A stretch of 64,000 bases of DNA from Cylicocyclus nassatus (GCA_958299035.1 CATQJL010000223.1:77331600-77395599), one strand, 5' to 3'; shown: positions 45,920-58,250, counted from the stretch's first letter. The notes: a model not told the origin generated them from the sequence alone. Translations and numbers: made by a program.

Positions 45920-47654
45920 TTAACACGGTGCTTGCACACCCGCAATTCTGAGCGCTGTTTCAATTGTTTTAAACTTGCCATGAAACTGCTTGAATGATAG
46001 AGCCACAGATATATTCCTTGATGGGCTTTTCTTTGTCAACTTTGCAAGAACTTTTTCCCGAACAGTTTTGTTGATGCCAAGATAAATCACTACTGCGCCC
46101 GCTGAAAAGACCCCGTGCTGACATTAGGGTTGTGCAAACTTTTGATTTCACGCACATGTGGAAAAATGCCACAGAAATAAAGTAGCTCTAATCATTGTGA
46201 TAGGTGCAGGAAAGTATAACATATACACATAAATTAGTGCCAAAGTAAGATTGATAGCAGAGATAGCAGTGCTTTGGATGAATATCTGAAGATCACGTTT
46301 GTTAGCTAGCGAAACAAGAACCGAAATCAAAGTGAGCCTTACTTGCTTTTCATGATAGGACATTCTATATCCGAACGTAAGATGATATTTGTAAAGAAAT
46401 GAAAAGAAAAACGCGAAGTACAGTGCAAATGTGAGAGTAACTGTTAGCATATTATTGACTGCAATAAGTTCGGATAAGTCAGCCTGTAAGTTTAACATTT
46501 GAAAAAGTTGTCTTCCACTTTATAGCTTGAGGAAGAGGGCGTTAGGCTGCGTGATTGCTCGTGCCGTAGCCTTGATCGACTAGTACGGAAGAAGTCCGTG
46601 TAGGTTCCTGCACGGCGCTGAAACGGGGCTGAAACGCCGTTGACATAGAGCTCAATTAATATGTCTAATTGGTAGGTTAGAGCGCGATATAGAATATTAA
46701 CAAGCGCGGTGTAACATAATCATTGAGCTTAAGGTATCTAACTTCAAAAATGAAAGTTGCAAACCGCAAAGATTGAACTACCATCGTCAATCATAGGATC
46801 AAATATAAGACCGTAATATTTAGCATGGAACAAGCCGGGACTTGGAAATAAGAAGAACATTAGCCCATAGCATGCACATATGACGACCACAACAATGGCA
46901 CGAGTCCCTCCAAACAGAGTATCATGCAGTCTTCTACTCCAAAGATTGATAAGGCGAGTAGAGACCAAAAAGAAGCAAGTTATGCATGCTCCGTTCCAAC
47001 AACCTAGATCTATCCAAATCAAATCTGTCCAAGATATAATCTAAGACTAACCGTTGGATGCGCAACCGAGCACATAGATCAGCGTAGGGTATTTGCAGTA
47101 CACTACCCCCTCTATGAAGAAAAAACCGCAGATAAATGAGTTCAGAAACAGCATACCGATGTCGCATATACTGAGGAATATCATCAGTTTATAGACAAAC
47201 ATAGCGCGAAGATCGCGTTCAGCTAGTGCAGACAAGCACAGCATATATAAAGGCTGAAAGGAGTTGTTGAAAACTGCACTTTGTGGTTCAATCTTCTCTG
47301 TGCACTATCGCATTGTTGGTGAGAAAGCTTTCAGAATTGCTTGCGTGCTGACTTTGTGCCAGCGCCGGGCCAGCGCGCCATTTCGAAATCCACGTGGACG
47401 CGACCCATATTAATCGAGGTCTTACATTGGATTGGCGCTGACACGGCAAAAATCAGCTTGAATGCTGTCTAATGAACTTACAATGACTATTAATCCGAAG
47501 ACAATACAGTAAACTCCGAGAGGAACGTTGGGCATTTCATGAGTTTGCGAGCGATTTCTGAAATTACCATGGTTGCGGACCAACCAGATCAGAAAGATAC
47601 TCACGTGCATTGGTATTTCAGAGGAAGTCCCCCATGAATCAAAAAGTGATCCAT
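45920..47654 (-). CDS. srt-family seven-transmembrane chemoreceptor
   Basis: Six minus exons: 47654-47605, 47557-47482, 47253-47052, 47009-46782, 46458-46156, 46101-45920. Together they give 1041 nt and 346 residues, close to the usual srt length, with all phases compatible. Family landmarks: an N-terminal YQC then HEMPNVPLGVYCIVFG; a TM2-3 region YKLMIFLSICDIG and GVVYCKYPTLIYVLGCA; GCWNGACITCFFLV in TM3; LFHAKYYGLIFDPMI before TM5; YHEKQVRLTLISVLVS (loop 3); and VVIYLGINKTVREKV after TM7. Srt receptors are nematode chemosensory GPCRs in ciliated neurons. Two points are uncertain: the 42-base third intron (a 27-base alternative is in frame) and a short gap between FDPMIDD and VNNML where family members have about 15 more residues. 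Confidence 0.87.
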
Positions 47655-49141
47655 TGCTAGTAGTAGATATGTGATGGACTGAGAAGTCGCCTATTAAAAG
47701 ACTTTGTTAGTGAGCTTTAAGACCGTTGGCAGCTGCTAATGCAGGCAAACTAGCAGGAAAGCAAAAGACAGCTGATGAATTATAGCAACAAGAGCTTTTC
47801 AGACGTGGATTACACACTACAGCATAAATATGGCAATTTAATTCAAGTATCCTAGTTTTGAAAAGTGCTTGCACACAAACACCTCCGAAAAAAATTTAAG
47901 TTGCCGGAATGCATACCGCACGAAATGATCACTACAAAAACAATGCCGCCCCCATGACTGAGCAAAAGCCGTGTTAATTAGATCTCAAGAGATTGATACG
48001 CATAAAAAAGACAGACAGACGATACAGTATATGCTTTTGCAAAACATGGTCAGGAATCGAGATGATAGATGACTTGCATTTGCACTGTGTGATATCCATT
48101 ATACTGAGTGTCTCAATAAAATATGCATAAAGTTTGATCATTAATAACTCTTCTGCACTAATGCCTTTTGCCGATCTTTGCGTACCATTCTAGAGCTAAC
48201 TTCAACTTAGATTCACGGTATGAAGCGAATCAACGATCGCTCTTCGTTGCTGAAGGATTACGACAGAAAAATTCCAGACAAAAACATTATAAAATAGGCC
48301 GTGTAACAAGACTCAAATCTCATAATTTGTGTGACAGTGTTTCGCACCTGCTGACTTCACTACACCATCTTTTACCCTTTTTTGGGCTTTTTTGGGTGTA
48401 ATCAATTTTATGTGAACATTGTTTTTTACGGTTCAACTGGAGTAATTTGAAAAAGAACCATCGCAGTTGAGTGCAAACCTAAATCTCAGAATCAGCAACT
48501 GTTAGCCTAATGTGAGACTTGGCTTTGTTTGGTTTTCTTTTGGAGGCAATGGCCAGAAATCCATCGAGGTTCCCACCGTCTACACTTATGAAGAGTGATA
48601 GATGATTCGCTCCAAATGTAAATCTAAGTAAGTTAAAGCCAGCTCTACAGAAAGTCAGCATTAGAGGATATAACAATGTCCACATTTTTGGGCACCCTGT
48701 ACAAAGAAACCATCTCCAAAATTGGCTCATCATTTAAAGATCATATATGCCTGAACATCCCTTCTTTTTCGACTCAAACGTCTTCCTGCTCAAAAACTTA
48801 TCTCATTCCGTGCAGAGAGTACTTGCAATCTGCGTTCAAAGACTACTACTGTAATCGATATGCATGTGGCCGTAATCGCCTTGAGCTGTGCTGCATGCGG
48901 TACAGTGACAATCACAGAACCTCACAGAGAAACGTGGTTGGGCTGCGTTCAGCTAGTATCGCAATGGAAAATGATAATTAAAACATAATGACCCTTCAAC
49001 ACCAGAAAATGTAGAACACTTTTGGTTGGAGATCCTTATCTTGCAAAAGCGCAACGTCGTTTACGTCTAACGGCAGCTGATTTTATATTTGACAACGAAG
49101 TATGTGTCAGTCTATCAAGCCGTTTAGGCATTATCTTATAA
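47655..49141. other. 5' flank of srt and anonymous sequence
   Basis: No confident gene is seen. At 48678-48703 the phrase TTTTTGGGCACCCTGTACA resembles a Tc1/mariner terminal repeat, but the opposite end was not found. The open plus frame starting there (48676-48981) has no recognised domain. Confidence 0.4.
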
Positions 49142-49386
49142 TAAGGCCTAAGGCATACCTCATGCGATTTTAGTCGCTGCGCGATCTGGCACTCCAACGA
49201 CTCTTTATAACTGGTCGTAAATGTACTTTGCTTAAGCCAGACTTGGTGAAATTGCTACGACTTATAAATCTACGCGTCCATGCATCTGAGACCCACGCAT
49301 GGTTAATCTATAGACATCTGGCAAATCGCCAAATCGCGTGGATATAACGATTTGGCGAGATCGCGAGAGGTATGCCTTAGGCCTTA
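49142..49386. mobile_element. MITE family 'CACGCGATTT', copy C
   Basis: Ends TAAGGCCTAAGGCATACCTC and the complementary GAGGTATGCCTTAGGCCTTA are inverted copies. Internally GCGATCTGGCA and GCCAAATCGCG link it to copies A and B. Confidence 0.78.
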
Positions 49387-49387
49387 A

Positions 49388-49824
49388 AGGCAGTGTCCAC
49401 CCAGAATTTGGCCTCCCATGTTTTCGTCATTCTGGGGCCTTTCCATGGCCCTGATTACAGTTCCGAACTTCAAACTCTCCAAAATTCACAAAAAACCCGA
49501 TTCTTAGGGACCCTGTCTGAGGGCGCGGACGAGTTTCGAATCGCTCGTCCCCGTCGGCAGGCTAGCGGAGAGGAGCTGCAACTGCATGGGTGAAGTTGCA
49601 GAAGTGTGCAGCTTCTGCTCACTACCATGTTAATACGTGTCGGGAGGCATCCCTGGCTTGGCGGAGTCTGATATCAGACTCCGCCCACCCAGGGACTTCC
49701 AGGCCCCTTATCTCCATTCAGAGACAACATTAGAAGACCGGACCAAAGCAGATGCCCCTTTTCTGGGGCCTACATTCAGGATCGACTCTAATCGGAGGGG
49801 GTTAGGTTTAGCCTGACACTGCCT
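49388..49824. mobile_element. TTAA-flanked element with AGGCAGTGTCC ends
   Basis: It starts AGGCAGTGTCC after TTAA and ends GACACTGCCT before TCAA. The termini match those of the 4832-7551 element, so both belong to one family. The interior (CCAGAATTTGGCCTCC, CGCCCACCCAGGGAC) is otherwise unrelated. The left TTAA overlaps the last bases of MITE copy C. Confidence 0.65.
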
Positions 49825-49859
49825 TCAAGGTAAATGTCTGTTTTATGTCTGTGTGTCTG

Positions 49860-50310
49860 TCTGTACGTTGTCCCAAATAGAAATTTTTATTTTGAACCGA
49901 ACCGGACCAAACTTGGCACACATACACTTCGAAGTAGGGGGGGGCGTCATAGGCTATTTTTCGTTATCGATTGATATCGATTATCGACTTTTATCGATTT
50001 TTTGTAAAGTTTGACCTGTAGGGCTGAGAATTGGCGCAGGGGGTTAATCGAGCATGCTGATTGCAAATACAATTCTAATTTTTAAAATCACCCATGACTT
50101 TTATCGATTTTATCGACTTTTTTGAAAAGTTTCAGTTACGGGGCTGGGAGTTGGCACAGGGGGTAGCATGCTGATTACTAACACGGGAATAGGGAATTGG
50201 CATGTAGAGATGGGCACAGGGAAAGGTTGTACAGGGATAGGGCTAGGATCTTTATATATATCATATTATTTTGACAGGGCCGAGCGAAGCCGGGTAAGCC
50301 AAGTGTACTA
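49860..50310. repeat. dispersed repeat with TTTTATCGATTTT and GACAGGGCCGAGC motifs
   Basis: Two imperfect tandem copies of a roughly 130-base unit contain 'ttatcgattttttg', 'gggctgagaattggcgcag' and 'gggctgggagttggcacag'. The end near 50270 reads GACAGGGCCGAGCGAAGCC. A minus-strand copy lies at about 63600-63780 and a fragment at about 1780-1920. No coding potential is recognised. Confidence 0.65.
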
Positions 50311-50650
50311 ACAGAGCAGGACAGGCCCCAGCATAAGGTTGCATTTGAAGATTCATAAACGAAGTCCCCTTTACATCTCAGAGAATTAGGAATGACCTTT
50401 TGGGGTGTTTGTAGTAATACGGCTATATTTCGCAGCAAACAACGAATGGAAAAGGTGGAGACAGAGGAATTATTAAATAGCAAAAGGCGAAAATAAAGAC
50501 ATTATATAAACGAGGGCCGTGGCAGAGCAGAGGGAACGAAACTTAGCTTACGATGAGGTCATAGATAGAGCTTGTTTCGAAAAATTTATTTATGTAGAAA
50601 ACCCCCAAAATTTATATGAGGGAGGAAGAGAATATATGATTTTGTTTGAT

Positions 50651-50686
50651 CCCGCGCAATCTAAGGGTGCTCCCAGATTGCGCGGG
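50651..50686. repeat. GC-rich hairpin, 12-base arms
   Basis: CCCGCGCAATCT at 50651-50662 pairs exactly with AGATTGCGCGGG at 50675-50686 around a 12-base loop. It stands out in AT-rich surroundings. It is not followed by a T-run. Confidence 0.75.
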
Positions 50687-50689
50687 AGT

Positions 50690-51384
50690 AACCCAAATAG
50701 AAAAAATTTTTACAGCTCCTTCCATTCACATAATTTTTTGAATAATTTTTTCGTACTTTTCTTTCGATCATTCTCGTAAAGGTGCTCACCAAATTTGGTG
50801 ATTATGCTTGCTCCTTGTAAACAACTGATTATTCATCTTCTTGCACATAAAACTTGTGTTCTAACAAGCTGAAGTCGACTGTACACGGTTTATGCACTTG
50901 TCGTGTTTCCAACGTGCTAGTTTGTTGCTAGAGAAATGACTTAATTTGCCTATTACAAGAGAAATGACGTTAGACGCCAACCCTGCTGAGCCTCAGTAGG
51001 AGCTCCTATAATCTTTGCTACAAATGAGTGAATAGCGAATATTAAATTTGCTTGAATTCAAGTAAGCTCTGATTACGTCCGTCTGAAATCCAAACCTTTA
51101 ATATCAAAGACTTGAGGGGGTCTTCACACTTGAGCATTTCGTGCCACATATAAGCTATGGCTAGGTTTCACTCAGACGTGGCTGCCATGGTTGCAAAGGG
51201 AACGCGGCTTTGTCTTCAGAAGACATACGGGACCGCTTTTGAAAAACCAAGAAGACCAGATTTGACTACAGTCTAAATATTTTCTTCAAGCTAGCGACAA
51301 CTCATAGATCGCTCGGCGACTGACCCAGAAGATCCTACATGCATGAGGTTGCGTATAGAACCCAAACCCGCATAAACTCCTCGC
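50690..51384. other. AT-rich sequence, nothing recognised
   Basis: No exon chain or transposon ends were identified. Confidence 0.45.
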
Positions 51385-51570
51385 TTGTCATGTAGAAATT
51401 TCAAACTTTTAAATTATGCTGCTACGTTGAAGAGGGAAAAGATGTTTGAGAAGAGAACTCAACCTATGGACGCTGCTACATCAAAAAATTGTTATAGCCT
51501 CACAGCTGTCAACTGTCTCTCCTATCCGGACAAAATTATTTATACATTGATACATCGCAAATTGAAATAA
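51385..51570 (+). pseudogene. possible terminal TM7 exon of a GPCR, copy 2
   Basis: The frame ends KNCYSLTAVNCLSYPDKII then YTLIHRKLK and two stops, followed by AATAAAAG. It is related in the same frame to 45186-45377, and some 3' sequence is also shared (GATCGTAG...GACTTT-like, TGTCGTATCTGAATAA). Shared frame plus shared 3' flank suggests a duplicated gene end rather than chance. The upstream exons were not found. Confidence 0.4.
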
Positions 51571-51670
51571 TAAAAGCGTTATGAGAGCTCGCCGCATGTG
51601 GCACTAGATCGTAGCGTTGGATTGAGTGAATCGGGATGTCGTATCTGAATAATATAACGCGAAAGATCTG

Positions 51671-52560
51671 GTGATTAACAATAAAATACGTAAGTCAATC
51701 TCAGAGTAATTTAAGCAGGTATCTTTGCCACTATAACAAAACACATCGCTAGCTTGCTCATATTTTTTCATATTTTTCGCACCTTCAAGTTCAAAAACTC
51801 ACTTGTGGCGGTGGCTGGAGATCTTAAAAGCTTGTAATTGACGGCATCAGAACGTAGAAGTGCAGTGAACACCACTATTTCACGTGCCAACTGCAAAGAA
51901 ATCTGTTAGTTATGCTATCAAGAAGGATCTCTCACCAGCAAAAATTCATACAAATTTCTTTCTCTTTGAATGAAAGCGGGTTTTCGCATGCTACATGGAA
52001 TTAAAAAAAGCTCTCTTCATGTTCAAAACTTATTTGAAAGAAGCAATCGCAACTCTAGCCTAAACTGATTACCATTTACCAATACCGGATACCGAACTAT
52101 TACTAGTCGCTTCCTGATGTGGCCACTTGGACTTCAAATTAAATGCCATCGACTTTCAATTTAGTATGGTCGCACTGCAGCAGCAACCATCGAAAACACA
52201 ATAAACGCAAAGATCTATTTCCGTTGTTGCTGAGTGCTATGGATGGGTAATATGCCTACCATGTGCTTCTCATGCTTGTAATCATATATTCAATCGATAC
52301 CCAACCTATTTGGTGATGTCTCCTAATTCCTTTGAGCACACGTCTGCCGCTGTTTTACTACCACGGCTCTTCCGACAACAATCCAAAACGAGCATTTATA
52401 TCATGTTCGTACCAGAGAAGCATCCCAAAATGGCGATTCAAAACGAAATGTATATCAATAGACGCGTCTCGTTGCGCTGATTTCAAATCTAATTTCCGCT
52501 ATCTCTGAGCACTTCTCTAGAAAGTTATACCGAGTTATATATAAGCTTAGCTATAAGCGG
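51671..52560. other. AT-rich sequence, nothing recognised
   Basis: No gene model or clear repeat was found. Confidence 0.45.
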
Positions 52561-52569
52561 ACAAGGCCG

Positions 52570-54990
52570 AACCCGCTACCATCTGGCTTCTCTGATCGCT
52601 AAGCGGTCCCCACACCCAAGATTAGCGATCGCCTTGTAGAAAGCAAGAGTAGGCCTAACAAAATTGCTTTTGTAAGGAAAAAATTCTAAAACTTGAGAAA
52701 GGGACCTTGCACATCGGATTCGGACATCATCGCTCTGCAGGAAACAAGTCCATGAAGAAGGGCGTACGATAGATGAGTGAACCCTCATCATTTGTGGTGA
52801 GAAAGTTCCATCACGAAATGTTGGAGGCTTGAGGCCTTGGCTTTGTCGTCCACCCATCTATCGTCCATCTTGTCTACTCGATGAGATTCTAACACCTTGA
52901 CTAGCCATTCTACGACTACGACCTCCACGTCAGGAGACCACCAGCATCATTGACTGCTACTCCCCAACATCAGCACCTGACAAATCAAAACTAGATGCTT
53001 TCTACTAAGGCGTGGAGGAGGTTGTCCGCAAAGCAAAATCTTCTACACGTTTATGGGCAACTTCAACGCAATTGTGATGCTACTAGAAAAGAATATAGGA
53101 TCGCGACGTTTGGATATGGCTCCAGAACAAAAACGGCGTCCTTTTCGCTGGGCTTCTCTCTGTTGTACGGTTTTTCATGGATTTTCCATCTTCGTGAAGA
53201 AGGAGCCGCCGGTGGTCATGAGAACTGCCTTACGGAACGACTCACGCGGAGATGGACCACGTTCTTACCTTCTTACTAACAGAACAGACGATGGAGCTTG
53301 CGCGATGTCTCAGTTGTTCCTTCATTCTGCAGTGCCTCGTTGACCGCCTCCTTCGAGCGAAGGTACGATTCAGTCGAAAGCTGGAAAAGAAAATCTGCCG
53401 GTGCTGCAAGAAGGGAGGATGTCGTTTATGACGTTAACAAGCTAGAGGAGCTCATAGTTGCGAATGGCACACCGTGGAGGACCCAACGTACGACTACGAC
53501 CGGCTTCTGAAAGGATTGCGAGCCTGCGGAGAGTGCGCCTCAGTTACTTTTGTGAAGAACTTAGAACGCATTTCGAGGATCACCAAGGAACCACTCGAAA
53601 GAAGATCACTGAGGCAAGATCCGAATGCAACCCATCTCAAGCGATCGATAGCCAGAGCTAGCTGCAGTACAGCTTTGTAGGAGGGTCCCAGGAGTACAGG
53701 AAAGCCAAAATACTGGAAGCAGCCAAAGGAAGAAAAGTCGAAGTGCCGAAGGGTTCTCTGTGAACATCACTTACCGCTGGCAGCATTAGTGAACGAGACT
53801 CCAGCTTCTTCAGGCATAAGATGAAATCTATAATAATAAAAACTTCTACACCAACCGCTTCTGCTCATAAACACCAGTGCAGAAGCCCGTATAATTTCCA
53901 CTGGAAAAGTAGCACCACAAATTCTACCTGCTGAAGTACGTATCGCGATCATCCTTCCGTCGAACTACCGCTAGCTGGAGGGCAACGTCTAAACAAAATT
54001 CTCGCGCTGAATTAAACATCTTGCTTTCAAAGATGCCCAACTAGTGGAGAACTCAAGAATCGTTCTTCTCCTCAACAAGGGCGAAAGGAAGTATCGAAAC
54101 TACCGTCCAATATGCCTGCTGAGTGTGTTGTACAGTTTTTCAAGATGATTACCCTCGCTCGGATATCTAGGATACTAAATGAAGCCCAGCCCCTAGAACA
54201 AGCTGGATATCGCAAAGGATTCAGCTTCATGTAACTCATCCAAGGGCCGAGGGTCATAGAAGTCTGCCGGGAGTACCTGCCTCTCGTCCTAACTTTCGGC
54301 GATTACGAGAAAGCCTTTGACAGCGTCGAAACCAGCGCCATTATGTCAGCGCTAGTCGATCAAGGTTGGCCCAGCTTAGGTGATACATTAGCCGACTGCT
54401 ACAAAGACTGTACAACGACGATCCAGCTATTCCATCGCCCTTGATCATCCCAGTTAAGAAAACGGTACAAGGCGACACAATCTCATCGAAGCTGTTCACC
54501 TCGCCTTGCAGTATGATGAAGTCTTCGGACTGGGACGAGGGAAGCATACGAGTTGATAGAAGATTCCCGTCAAACCTTCGTTTTGCGGACGACATCGTTC
54601 CCTTTCAGGCAGTACCACTGAAGCAGAGACGATGCTGAAGAAACAAAACGAAGCAGGGAAGAAGATCGGTTTGCGAATAAATCGGAAAAAAACTCAGTCT
54701 ATGAAGAACATCCTTTGCGAAAACGAGGAAACGTGAAAAGTACCACCTTTCATGGAGACGTCGTCTCTTGAACGTTCGCTGGATACGGAGAACAACTCAA
54801 GGGGAAAACTTAGCGCGAAAAGAAAGGCAGCCTGGGCAGCCTTCAGGAAGCCACCGACCAACTGGCCGACCCGGATTCGAGCACCATTTGGATTGAACCG
54901 TTCTCCTGCGCTCTCCTATGCAGCCAAAACCTGGGCCGACGGTTGTAGCCATGTCGACGTAAAAACGGACCATCTAGTTTCTGAGTGAGT
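52570..54990 (+). pseudogene. RTE-type LINE with endonuclease and reverse transcriptase, heavily decayed
   Basis: Plus-strand landmarks in shifting frames. Endonuclease: IALQETSP near 52730, VVHPSIVHLVYS near 52845, MGNFNAIVMLLEKN at 53053 (GDFNA motif, Asp lost), RTDDGACAMSQ near 53280. Linker: RISRITKEPLERRSLRQDPN. Reverse transcriptase: YRNYRPICLLSVLYSF near 54095, GDYEKAFDSVETSAIMSALV near 54300, TVQGDTISSKLFTS near 54460, SNLRFADDIVPFQA near 54575, and ALSYAAKTWAD near 54910. It is a longer and different lineage from the 20-kb copy. This RTE type is abundant in strongylid nematodes, by my recollection. Numerous stops and frameshifts are present; the 3' tail is not seen. Confidence 0.87.
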
Positions 54991-55322
54991 TATGCATCAA
55001 AACAGCAATACTTTCTTCTAGCAGCTAATAACGTCTTCTAGAGAATCGTTCAGCAATATCGAAATTAGATTTGTAATCAGCTCATCAAGACGCATTTGAA
55101 CATAAAAAATTTTTTGCCACTGCGAAGTGCAATCCTTCCCTCGCTACAGCTTTTTTTACGATACCACTTTACATTCACGGCACTTGAGCAGTTTGATCTG
55201 CACGTTAAGGTGAGAAAACCATACATCGGTTGTTGCGGGTAAGCTTTATGTGCACTGTATATCGAATACTCCCAATGTTACGCCGAATTCTAAAATCTTG
55301 ACACCATACCCTTTTACGGCTA

Positions 55323-55919
55323 TAGTCGTCCTCCCCCCACTAGACACCTAGTGGACGAATTTGAATGCGAACTAGAGCACGCCGGCTGCGGTAGAGCGCG
55401 ACACCGTCAAATGCATTTCAAGCTAGTTCGGTATTCTTTTGTGTTTTTATCGTCGACACATTGTGATTTTTTCGTTCTAATGACGGTTGTAATCAGAAGT
55501 GAAGAGTTTATTGTTGCTTGGCGATGTTTCGTACTACTATGTCCGTTTCTTTACTCTGTTTTCAGGTGAGGAAAAAAGGATGCGCATGGGGAGTTCTTGA
55601 CCCGAAGTTCAATGAAGCAAGACAATGTTAAGACTTACCGAGAATTCACAAGTTTTCAAACTTATCGTTTTCCCAAAATCAACTTGGAATCGTAGCCAAA
55701 GAAACGAGCTTGGTATTCATCGCTCGAGCAAAGCAACAACTTCAACACCAACTGAGAAAACTGCTAGCGTTCAAAAATCAGTTGAAACGCAGGGGAAACA
55801 CGAAAAAATTTGTTTAAGATTGAAGTACGAGCTGCAGGCGCCGCGCTCTGCCGCAACCGGCGTGCTCTAGCTCAAATTCGAATTTGTCCACTAGGTGTCT
55901 AGTGGGGGGAGGACGACTA
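55323..55919. mobile_element. TA-flanked MITE with ~85-bp terminal inverted repeats
   Basis: Ends TAGTCGTCCTCCCCCCACTA and the complement are flanked by TA. The inverted arms continue through GACACCTAGTGGAC and AGAGCACGCCGG. Two open frames inside (55351-55569, 55625-55870) have no recognised domain. The element lies downstream of the last mapped exon of the 56-57 kb gene. Confidence 0.83.
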
Positions 55920-56157
55920 TATTATAAAGCCTAAAAAACGGTCGAGGCTAGAATGAGTTACTCAAGCGCTTTCCTTTGACTTTTCGGTAATTTTTAAAAA
56001 CGTCGGAGGAAAGATGGGGAAGAATTTCCCAAAATCTAAGAAAAGAAAAAAATAAGTTTTGAAGCGCACGTGCCTGTTAAATGTAGTCGCAGACTTTACG
56101 GTTGTGAAAAAAACTTGGATACTTTCCCGGTAAAATAACCGTAGTAGTATAACTCAC

Positions 56158-57182
56158 TTTCAAATGTCTTTCTACGTTGATTTGTACGAAAAATCGCACA
56201 TACTCCGCTTTTTCGAACATGTCCATTGAGAATTCCGATTCGAGCGGTGATTGATCGTCGTAGTAATAGTTCTAAACCAGATGAGATGGCGCGCTTGAAA
56301 AAAAACCTATCAAAAAGAGTTCTTACATCATCAGACTTGTGTTCGATTCCTGGCATGGCGAGACGAACGCGAAGTGTGCAATGATTTTTACCCCATTTCT
56401 GTGCAGTAATACTTGGATGATCTTCGCATAAGGGTGGTTTCTGGATATATAAACTCTATTCAAATAGATCTCCTTCTGTGAAAAATTGCAAAATTGTAAA
56501 AATCTTGCTATGATCAGAACGAAGCAAAAAACTTTCCTAACCCAAGAATAATTCAGAATAAATTCTCTCACTCCTACCTTGGTAGCAAAATCAGCCAAAA
56601 GCGTTAATCTTGACGGTTTCAAGGTGTCAAATGGTGGCTCATTAAAAAATCGAGGCACAACCACTGAAACTGACGTCGTACCATGTGGGTGTACGGTAGG
56701 ACTTGGAACAATTGCTGTTTCTGTAAAAATAGATTGGTTACATTTTAAAAATGTCAGCGACTATGAATTTTTTTTGAAAAATTGGATGATTAAGTATAGT
56801 ATACAATAGTAAAAGATCATAATTTCTAAACAAGCAATATACGCAGATATTTCGAGCTTCTCTTTCCCTCTTGCTCCTCTAGTCTCTCTCTTCTTTTCCT
56901 TTTTCTTTCTTCTCACCCTCTCTATTCACGAATTTCAAGCTTTGCTGCTATGGAATTTTGAAAAAGTATCAAAACCAGTGGACGTTCCATCAGTTTTTAT
57001 ATGAAATGATATTAAATTATATTATATTATATTATTATGATATTATATTTTTCAGAAATTTCGACGTACCTCTGACCTTGCAGACTTTGTAGTCGTCAGA
57101 AAGAGGGGCGTTAACTCGATTGCAATCATTTGGGACTCCTGTAGCGCATCCGCACCTCAGTAACCGAGAAGAAAGGCAATAA
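56158..57182 (-). CDS. partial multi-exon gene, unknown Cys-containing protein
   Basis: Four minus exons join with matching phases: 57182-57070, 56720-56578, 56440-56327, 56271-56158. The peptide runs through RLLRCGCATGVPNDCNRV, YKVCKVRETAIVPSPTVHPH, SVVVPRFFNEPPFDTLK, KPPLCEDHPSITAQKWGKNH, RVRLAMPGIEHKSDDN, YYYDDQSPLESEFSMDMFEK and AEYVRFFVQINVERHLK. Donors are GTACGT, GTAGGA, GTAAGA and GTGAGT; the last intron is 55 bases. The first exon is Cys-rich (CGC, C spacing suggesting an extracellular domain). The gene is open at both ends: the first listed exon needs an upstream one in phase 2, and more follow below 56158, where MITE and RTE insertions lie. I do not recognise the family. Confidence 0.68.
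57013..57050. repeat. TTATA microsatellite
   Basis: A run of TATTA/TTATA units (ATTATATTATATTATATT) with interruptions. It lies in the intron between exons 57182-57070 and 56720-56578. Confidence 0.8.
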
Positions 57183-57184
57183 CT

Positions 57185-58250
57185 AAAAAATTATACTTTA
57201 AAAATAATTTGTCAAATAGTACGTTCAATTTGAAGCTTTGAGAGAAACAATTTTCCAGAATTTTTTCTTTTTGTACTAGCTCAAAAATAAGTGTAGGGTT
57301 ACATCAAGAATATATTGAAAAAGCTATTTAATTCTCAAAGATGCAGGATGAATTTTCGCACTATTCAGGCTATTCAAATCAATTGATGCCCTTCACTTAT
57401 AGAATTATCCCATATTTAAAAAAATGTGCTCTCCTTCATTCCCTCAAATGAACATATCTTCAAGGATGTGTCACTTCCATTCATATTTATGAGATACCTC
57501 CCATATCCGATAAAATAAATGTGGAAGACCCCATTCACATGATGACGCCGAATTGGCTAATCAAATGACGTTCGAGATGAGAACGTAGCAGCGCGAGGAT
57601 TTCTCGAATTCTTTGGGCAAAAAAAAGACGAAAGAAGTTTCGATTATTGCCCTTTCATGAGAAATTTCATTTGGGCATAAAACTGTGATCAATGCGAGAG
57701 GAATGATTTCAAAAAGTTGTCAGCTCCACGAATTCTCTCTAGAATGCGAAGACTGCTAAGTAGATTTTTTGTAAATTCTGATTCTGTTGAATTTTGAACC
57801 GGTGAAGTCATCACTACTTTCAGCATAAAATATCCCTTATTGAACGACTGCTTATATTTAATAGTGCAAAACGCCGAGCTATGCTAGAACTTTTATAAAA
57901 CCAATTTCTATTTTAAAGTCATAAACGAAAAGAGCTCACCAATTAGCACTTTTAACCAATTCTAATACACTTTTACTAATACATAATCAGCAGAACATAT
58001 TGGCTGATATTTTCTTGAGGTTTTGGAGGATCCCTTAATTAAAATCTCCCGCTGCCTTCCCAGTGAACATCTTATGCGAACAAAAATTCTGACAAACAAA
58101 GCGTAGGCTGTCTCATTTGAGAGTTCTTTGACGAAGTAAAACTGAAATGAATAACAAACTGGCTTTACGAAAAAAAAACATCAGGGAGTTCGAAAAAAGT
58201 GTATTTTCACGTCAGACGTTATCTAGGTGCTGCACAATAAATAAATTATT
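57185..58250. other. AT-rich region upstream of the unknown gene
   Basis: Upstream exons of the 56-57 kb gene are expected here or beyond but were not resolved. A minus block near 57297-57230 reads ELVQKEKILENC but its phase does not fit the next exon. Confidence 0.4.

Noticed and set aside
52576..52857. 93-codon minus frame
   Set aside because: It is antisense to the endonuclease part of the decayed RTE element.
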